Positions 59,322 through 64,000 of a DNA stretch of 64,000 bases are shown here, in pieces. The notes below the pieces were generated by a model. That model did no database searches and was not told the origin of the DNA. It was given only the letters and a program-made list of their open reading frames with translations. Location: NCBI GenBank assembly GCA_050012135.1, contig JBEKHT010000002.1, positions 1 to 64,000 of the forward strand, read 5' to 3'. The translations under genes and the position numbers were made by a program. The DNA is from JBEKHT01 sp050012135. Its GTDB lineage: Bacteria; Chloroflexota; Anaerolineae; Anaerolineales; RBG-16-64-43. Positions within the stretch are counted from its first letter, which is position 1; every line of letters begins with the position of its first letter.

Positions 59322-59705
59322 AGGACCAGCGCCCGGGGTCATGGGGGAACTGGCCGGCAAGGGGTTTTCCTGCCATGGCTGGCCCAGGCCCATGGGCCAG
59401 CCGGAATCTCTTCGGCATCTTCGCAGCGGTTGTGTCCGCCGGCGATTGCGCTGGCCCGGATCCGAAGCCAAGGCCCCCTCCCCGGAGGCCGGGCGGTGGT
59501 CTCATTGCGCCTGTCTTGCTCTCGGGACGCGGGGGTGGTCTGAGGGCCTGAGGCGGCCGGCGAGCCTGCGAATTGGGAATCGGGTTCCTTGGCAGGCGTG
59601 GGCTTGAGCCTTGTGGAAACCCGCTTCCGCTCAGGGAACGGTCTCCCCGTCGTCGAATCCTTTGCCGCAAATTTGAAGGGGCGACCTGCCCCGGCGTCCG
59701 GGGGT
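59322..59705. other. 384-nt gap between convergent genes
   Basis: Separates the 58896 gene from hflX. Short frames are not convincing. No terminator with a U-tract or RNA gene was seen. Confidence 0.5.
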
Positions 59706-61040
59706 CTACTTGCCGCCCCCGCCTCGCGGCCGGGTTGCGTACTCCCGAAAGGTCGCCATTAGGTACCCCGGCAGTCGCCCGGAAATGGTCACGCCCGAAG
59801 CGCTGTGCGTGACGGAGTCGACCAACCCCAGCTGATGGAAGAGGTGGATGAGCTTGCCTGCCGTGTGGGGCAGGCGAACCCTCACGGGAGTGAGCGTCTC
59901 ATACAGGGCGCTCTCAATTCGCGCCAGTAGAACCGGCACGCCATCGCCCCGCAGCGCGGAGGTCAGAACCGCCGAAGGGTTGGGCGAGAGCTGGGCACGG
60001 GTTTCTTCCGGGAGGGGGAGCCGGTCAATCTTGTTCAAGGCCGTCACGATCGGCACATCGACGATTTCCAGGTCCTGCAAGGTCTGATGAACCGCCTGTG
60101 CCTGTTCGGCCGCATTGGGGTGGGTGATATCGACCACGTGCAGGAGAAGGTCCGCCTCACCGATCTCTTCCAGGGTCGCGCGGAAGGCCGCCACTAGGGT
60201 GGCAGGAAGCTTCTGGATAAAGCCGACCGTATCCGTGAGCAGAGCCGGGTGCCCCTGGGGGAGCCGGATCCGGCGCGTGGTTGGATCGAGCGTAGCGAAC
60301 AGTTGGTCGGCCGTATAGACCTGGGTGTGAGCGATGGCGTTCAGGAGCGTGCTCTTGCCCGCATTGGTGTACCCGACCAAGGCGACCACCGGGATCCCGG
60401 ACCTCTTCCTCTGGAGTCGGTGCCGGCTCCGGTGAGCGCGGACTTTCTCGAGCTCACGCCGCAGATGAGCGATATGGCGTGCGACTTCGCGGCGATCGAT
60501 CTCGAGCTGGGTCTCACCCGGACCGCGTAGCCCGACCCCCCCGGTCCCTCCGCGTCCGGCGGCCCCTCCTGCCTGTCGAGGCAGGTGGGGCCACGCCCGC
60601 GTGAGGCGAGGCAAGCGGTACTGGTACTGGGCCAGCTGGACCTGTAGGGCACCTTCCCGGCTGTGGGCGTGCTGGGCGAAGATGTCAAGAATCAACGCGG
60701 TCCGATCCAGGACCCGCACCTCCTCCCCCAGGGCCCTTTCGATCTCGCGCAGATGGCGCGGCGCGAGCTCTTCATCGAAGATAACGACTTCGGCCCCCGT
60801 CTCCAGCACCTTCTGGCGCAACTGCTCCACTTTCCCAGAGCCGATCAGGGTGTTGGCATCTGGCTTTTCGACGCGCTGGTAGTCCTGGCCAACAACCATC
60901 AGGCCCGCCGTCTCGCTCAGCTGAGCCAGTTCGGCCAGACTGTCTCGCAGGGTTAGGAGAGGGGAGGTGCCTTTGTGCTCGACGCCAAAGAGAAAGGCCC
61001 TCTCCTTAGGAGGGGAGGTAGGAGCCGGGACCTTAGGCAT
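59706..61040 (-). CDS. hflX: GTPase HflX
   Basis: Ribosome-splitting GTPase active under stress. 444 residues: N-terminal HflX domain with VGQDYQRVEKPDANTLIGSGKVEQL and VIFDEELAPRHLREIERAL, the Gly-rich linker GRGGTGGVGLRGPGETQLEIDRR, a helical region, then the G domain: GYTNAGKST, DTVGF, NKID, TSAL. The C-terminal ~80 residues carry RVRLPHTAGKLIHLFHQLG. Full length and intact. Confidence 0.96.
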   Translation of the reverse strand: MPKVPAPTSPPKERAFLFGVEHKGTSPLLTLRDSLAELAQLSETAGLMVVGQDYQRVEKPDANTLIGSGKVEQLRQKVLETGAEVVIFDEELAPRHLREIERALGEEVRVLDRTALILDIFAQHAHSREGALQVQLAQYQYRLPRLTRAWPHLPRQAGGAAGRGGTGGVGLRGPGETQLEIDRREVARHIAHLRRELEKVRAHRSRHRLQRKRSGIPVVALVGYTNAGKSTLLNAIAHTQVYTADQLFATLDPTTRRIRLPQGHPALLTDTVGFIQKLPATLVAAFRATLEEIGEADLLLHVVDITHPNAAEQAQAVHQTLQDLEIVDVPIVTALNKIDRLPLPEETRAQLSPNPSAVLTSALRGDGVPVLLARIESALYETLTPVRVRLPHTAGKLIHLFHQLGLVDSVTHSASGVTISGRLPGYLMATFREYATRPRGGGGK

Positions 61041-61144
61041 GTCGTCTGTGGGGAATCCTCGGCGCGCGGAGACTTTTTCGCCCTGGGGGCCAATCCGGGC
61101 AGAGTCGACCCGGGTTCAACCCAGCGAGTGCTGGCAGGACAAAG

Positions 61145-61558
61145 TCAGGAAGTGGCATGCACGGCTCGCAGGGCGATGGGGATTGCCAAAATCAGGAGGA
61201 CCAGAGTGACGGCATAAACGACGAGACCTCTCGCCAGGCGCGCCCTGTCCCCCATCGAGCGCCATCTCGCAGGGAGGTGGCCCGTTCCGGCGGCCAGCAG
61301 CCCGAGAATCCCATGCAGGAACCGATACAGCGGCCACTGGCCCTCGGTCAGCCCCAAGCCGACCAAGAGAATTAGGCCCAGCAGGACCTGCAAGTCAAGC
61401 AGGCCACTGTAGGCGGAAGCCAGGACAAGCAGGCCGCGTGTGTAACGCCCTTTGCGGTCCAGGACGATCGCGGTGATGATCAGCCCCGCCACGGCGAAGG
61501 CGAGAATGACATACCGAATCAGCGAGTGGACGGTCAGGAGGGTGTCCAGGAATCTCAC
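61145..61558 (-). CDS. Four-helix integral membrane protein
   Basis: 137 residues, GTG start. Four hydrophobic helices: LIRYVILAFAVAGLIITAIVL, GLLDLQVLLGLILLVGLGL, FLHGILGLLAAG and VVYAVTLVLLILAIPIAL. His residues in helices 1 and 3 (VHSLIRY, RFLHG) recall small cytochrome b-like proteins but no clear heme pair pattern is proven. It lies downstream of the sulfite-oxidase-like gene in the same direction, so an electron-transfer role is a guess. Confidence 0.6.
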   Translation of the reverse strand: MRFLDTLLTVHSLIRYVILAFAVAGLIITAIVLDRKGRYTRGLLVLASAYSGLLDLQVLLGLILLVGLGLTEGQWPLYRFLHGILGLLAAGTGHLPARWRSMGDRARLARGLVVYAVTLVLLILAIPIALRAVHATS

Positions 61559-61712
61559 ATTGGCCCTTTCCGATCGCTTGCGGAAAAGAATGGGCTAAGG
61601 CCCTCTTGAGACATAGGCGCTTCTCTTCCTTTCCGCCAGTTCTTTCTCCCGTCCCACATCTTCCTGTGACCCCCTGGGCCAGGCCAGGGGGGCGGACAAG
61701 GGGAATGCGTTT

Positions 61713-63254
61713 CTAATCCGCCTGGCCGTACCTCACATCGTACCCAGTGGCCCCGCTCGGGAAGGGATCGGTGTAATCCGCAAACTGGAGCGCGCCGGAT
61801 CCGTCTACAGCACGCACCGTCAGCCGGTGGGACCCCGGGTTGGCTGGGAGGTGAGCCCGCCAGATCACCCAGGCCAGTTGAGAAAGGGGCGGTTTGAGCT
61901 CGGCCGGGACCCAATCCCCCTCATCGACTTGGACTTCGACCTTTTGAATCCCTCGCCCTCCGGCGTAGGCGATCCCTCCGACCTCGATGGCACCGGTCTC
62001 GCTCAAGGTCGCATCCATCACGGAGGTGGTGTGTACGAAAGCATCCTTGTCCCAACCGCGTTGTTCCCAATACCCTGCGAAGGGCTGGCTCACCGCCTCG
62101 ATCTTCTGAATCCACTTGGGGTTCTTCATCCCGTGCCGGTTGGGGGTGTACAAGCGCGCAGGGAAGCCGTGCTCCGGGGGCAGAGTGGCCCCGCCCATCG
62201 CGTAGCACAGTCTGGTTTCCGGGTCCAGGGCTGAGTCCAGCGGCAGGGACTCGGAGTAGCCGTCGACGCAGTCGAAGCGGATTTCCGTGGCCTGCGGACG
62301 CAGGCTGGCGCGAGCCAGCAGGTCCGCCAGTTTCACGCCGGTGAAGCGGGTTGTGCTGATCAGGTCTCCTCCCACGGTATTGGAGATGCATTCCAGAGTT
62401 GCATAGAAGTCCTCGGGCGGCATCGCCGTGAGGTCGGCGTAGGAGAGCGTCAACGGCTTGTCGACCTGCCCCCCGATTTCCAAGGTCCATCGGGAAGCGT
62501 CCACGGAGGAGGGAGCCAAGTCGATATCGACGCGGTAGAAGTCGGAAATCGGGGTGACCTCGGGCCGCGTTCCAAGAACGGGTGCAAAAGACCCCGGCTG
62601 GGCAGGAACCGGCGTCGATCCCGTGGGGATGGGCACCAGGGTTTCTTGCGGGATGGGTCGGCGCAGCAGGCGACCCAGCCCGAGTCCGGCGATCGTCGTT
62701 ACCAAGGCGAATGCGGCCGCTCTGCCGAGGAAGGCGCGCCGATCTGAGTCGACGGGGACCATCTCCGCAGTCTGCCAGCGAGTCAGAATCCAGAAGGTCA
62801 CAACGCTCCAAGCGAGGGTCAAGATCAGCACCCAGGCAAAGCCGAGTGCTGACCAGCCCACCCCAATCCCGACCGGGATCAGAATGACCCAGACGACAAC
62901 CCCCGGCAGGAAGCGGCGGGCAGCCAGCCGATTCTGCAAGTTGGGCCACAGATACCCCAGAAGTGCACCCACCAGAGCCAGACCCACCAGTCCCATCACC
63001 ACCGCGCTGCCGCTCTCGATGAACTTCCCAAGTGCCGAGGTCGAACCGAAGCGGAGGGCTTGAAGTGTTGTAACCATGAGTTCCACGCCGCCTACGACGA
63101 GGGAACCCGGAAGGATGCGGGTCAGGAGACCAAACAGATCATAGGGAGCAAAAGGCAAGCCCAGTGCCTCCTGGCCCAAGGCCATCACCGCCAGGAGCGG
63201 GATCCCCATACCCACACCTGCAATCAACCCTACCAGCGTCAATCTTCGCAACAC
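61713..63254 (-). CDS. Membrane-anchored molybdopterin oxidoreductase (sulfite oxidase family)
   Basis: About 513 residues. Residues 1-165 hold four to five membrane helices. Then DRRAFLGRAAAFALVTTIAG, an internal Tat-like twin-arginine segment, leads to an exported sulfite-oxidase-type Moco domain: WTLEIGGQVDKPLTLSYADL, the Mo-ligand Cys (ECISN, about residue 289), FTGVKLADLL and HGFPARLYTPNRHGMKNPKW. The C-terminal Mo-co dimerisation domain follows (IEVGGIAYAGGRGIQKVEVQVDEGDW). GTG at 63254 has GGAGGG 7 nt upstream; an in-frame GTG lies at 63269. Substrate may be sulfite or another oxyanion. Confidence 0.88.
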   Translation of the reverse strand: MLRRLTLVGLIAGVGMGIPLLAVMALGQEALGLPFAPYDLFGLLTRILPGSLVVGGVELMVTTLQALRFGSTSALGKFIESGSAVVMGLVGLALVGALLGYLWPNLQNRLAARRFLPGVVVWVILIPVGIGVGWSALGFAWVLILTLAWSVVTFWILTRWQTAEMVPVDSDRRAFLGRAAAFALVTTIAGLGLGRLLRRPIPQETLVPIPTGSTPVPAQPGSFAPVLGTRPEVTPISDFYRVDIDLAPSSVDASRWTLEIGGQVDKPLTLSYADLTAMPPEDFYATLECISNTVGGDLISTTRFTGVKLADLLARASLRPQATEIRFDCVDGYSESLPLDSALDPETRLCYAMGGATLPPEHGFPARLYTPNRHGMKNPKWIQKIEAVSQPFAGYWEQRGWDKDAFVHTTSVMDATLSETGAIEVGGIAYAGGRGIQKVEVQVDEGDWVPAELKPPLSQLAWVIWRAHLPANPGSHRLTVRAVDGSGALQFADYTDPFPSGATGYDVRYGQAD

Positions 63255-63581
63255 TGGATATCCCTCCACAACGGGAACAAGGGTAGAGATCCGTGGAACC
63301 TACGGATAGGATGAAACCATGTCCTGCGGGCAGGCAAGCGGAACCATTGAGAAGAAAGGACCGCGCACGGCATCACGGAGCGAGACCGCCGAACCGACCC
63401 CGCCGACGGCTCTGGTATCGGTTGAGTGTTCACCCAAAGTCAAATCATGAGCTTTCGCCAAGCCAGAACGCAGCGGGTCCCGGGTTGAATACGCTCGGGG
63501 GGGCATTCTTATGCGACTGGACCCGGGGCAGGGGAAAGCCAGCAGCCCAAGGCCGCCGGCGAGATGGCCTCCACCGCGATC
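63255..63581. other. 327-nt gap between selD and the Moco gene
   Basis: No supported gene or RNA. No clear promoter for the Moco protein could be identified. Confidence 0.5.
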
Positions 63582-64000
63582 CTAGACGACCTCAATGCCC
63601 GAGCCCCGGACGACTTCCCCGATGATCCAAATAGACACGGCGCCCTTGCGAGCCCTTTTCCTGAATTCGTCGAGGGTTGCGCGGGGCACGCTCAGGAGCA
63701 GGCCGCCGCTCGTTTGCGCGTCGAACAACAGCATCTGCTTTTCTTCCGGAATTTTCGGCCCAAAGAAGACCTTGGGCCCAAAAAACTTGCGATTGTCGAA
63801 GCTGCCGCCGGGGAATTCCCCTGCCGAGGCGTATCGGTCAGCTCCCTCCAAGAACGGCACGGAGCGTGCCTCGATCTGAAAACCGACCCCGGAGGCCTCG
63901 GCCAGTTCGCTGGAGTGCCCCAACAGGCCGAATCCGCTGATGTCGGTTCCCCCTCGGATCTCCAGCTCGACCGCAAGGCGCGAGACGTCCATGTTGAGAC
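63582..64000 (-). CDS. selD: Selenide, water dikinase, C-terminal part (cut by window edge)
   Basis: SelD makes selenophosphate from selenide and ATP for selenocysteine or selenouridine synthesis. The visible ~139 residues begin within the AIRS core: LNMDVSRLAVELEIRGGTDISGFGLLGHSSELAEASG, with the TD(V/I)(T/S)GFGLLGH family signature, then MLLFDAQTSGGLLLSVP and the final strand. The catalytic Cys/Sec region is outside the window. No other selenium genes are visible. Confidence 0.92.
   Translation of the reverse strand, partial: LNMDVSRLAVELEIRGGTDISGFGLLGHSSELAEASGVGFQIEARSVPFLEGADRYASAGEFPGGSFDNRKFFGPKVFFGPKIPEEKQMLLFDAQTSGGLLLSVPRATLDEFRKRARKGAVSIWIIGEVVRGSGIEVV

Noticed and set aside
61670..61691. 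CCCCCTGG/CCAGGGGG palindrome after the Moco gene as an intrinsic terminator
   Set aside because: The stem is perfect, but no T-run follows on the relevant strand.
1..64000. CRISPR arrays, insertion sequences or rRNA genes
   Set aside because: No regularly spaced short repeats, transposase motifs with terminal inverted repeats, or rRNA signature sequences were seen.

Overview
This is a high-GC, gene-dense bacterial chromosome window with no rRNA, CRISPR array or intact insertion sequence. The gene content resembles Chloroflexota, perhaps Anaerolineae. That placement is inferred from the mix of a Tad pilus locus with tiny Flp pilins, a Gld-type ABC operon with a DUF4340 partner, a K+-independent membrane pyrophosphatase, many GT-C type membrane proteins and a TPR protein with a long PDWL-repeat tail. 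No 16S gene is present to prove it.

Layout. 0-2 kb: truncated glyA, tRNA-Val(UAC) and a Cys-rich lipoprotein. 2-3.3 kb: no convincing gene. 3.3-7.9 kb: a ribosome/secretion operon (ffh, rpsP, khpA, rimM, thpR, a LOG-like protein, rsfS with a probable CTG start) ending in a two-way terminator shared with ndk. 8.5-13.2 kb: three large membrane glycosyltransferase-like proteins. 13.3-15 kb: rpoD. 15.1-19.2 kb: a GldA/F/G-like ABC operon with a DUF4340 protein. 20-22.5 kb: hppA. 22.4-24.4 kb: a deazaflavin-type oxidoreductase and an HDAC-like deacetylase. 24.5-32.4 kb: the PDWL-repeat TPR protein and three more membrane glycosyltransferase-like proteins.

32.5-41 kb is a Tad/Flp pilus locus: a DegS-like histidine kinase with a degraded ATPase domain, three Flp pilins (two encode identical proteins from a 0.7-kb tandem duplication), CpaB, a CpaE with an intact receiver domain, CpaF, TadB and TadC. 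It is followed by hpf, an SsuABC/TauABC-like importer, ligA, an alpha-oxoamine synthase, an RlmI-like methyltransferase, a TetR regulator with palindromic operators, a quinone reductase, clpP and a frameshifted doxX.

53.0-55.9 kb is a small accessory island abutting the 3' end of ssrA, a known type of integration site. It holds tiny genes chained by ATGA overlaps, two HTH-tailed proteins preceded by a shared hairpin leader, a truncated 15-codon ORF and a hydrophobic protein of unknown type. 56-64 kb carries ssrA and smpB (separated by one conserved gene), a 2-hydroxyacid dehydrogenase, a small gene with a terminator in its leader, hflX, a membrane-anchored sulfite-oxidase-like protein and the 3' part of selD.

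Several genes (ligA, the glycosyltransferase at 10154, probably the HDAC gene) lack a Shine-Dalgarno site and have a TATAAT box 6-8 nt before a start codon, which suggests leaderless transcripts. Others, notably the pilins, have a perfect AAGGAGGTGA site.
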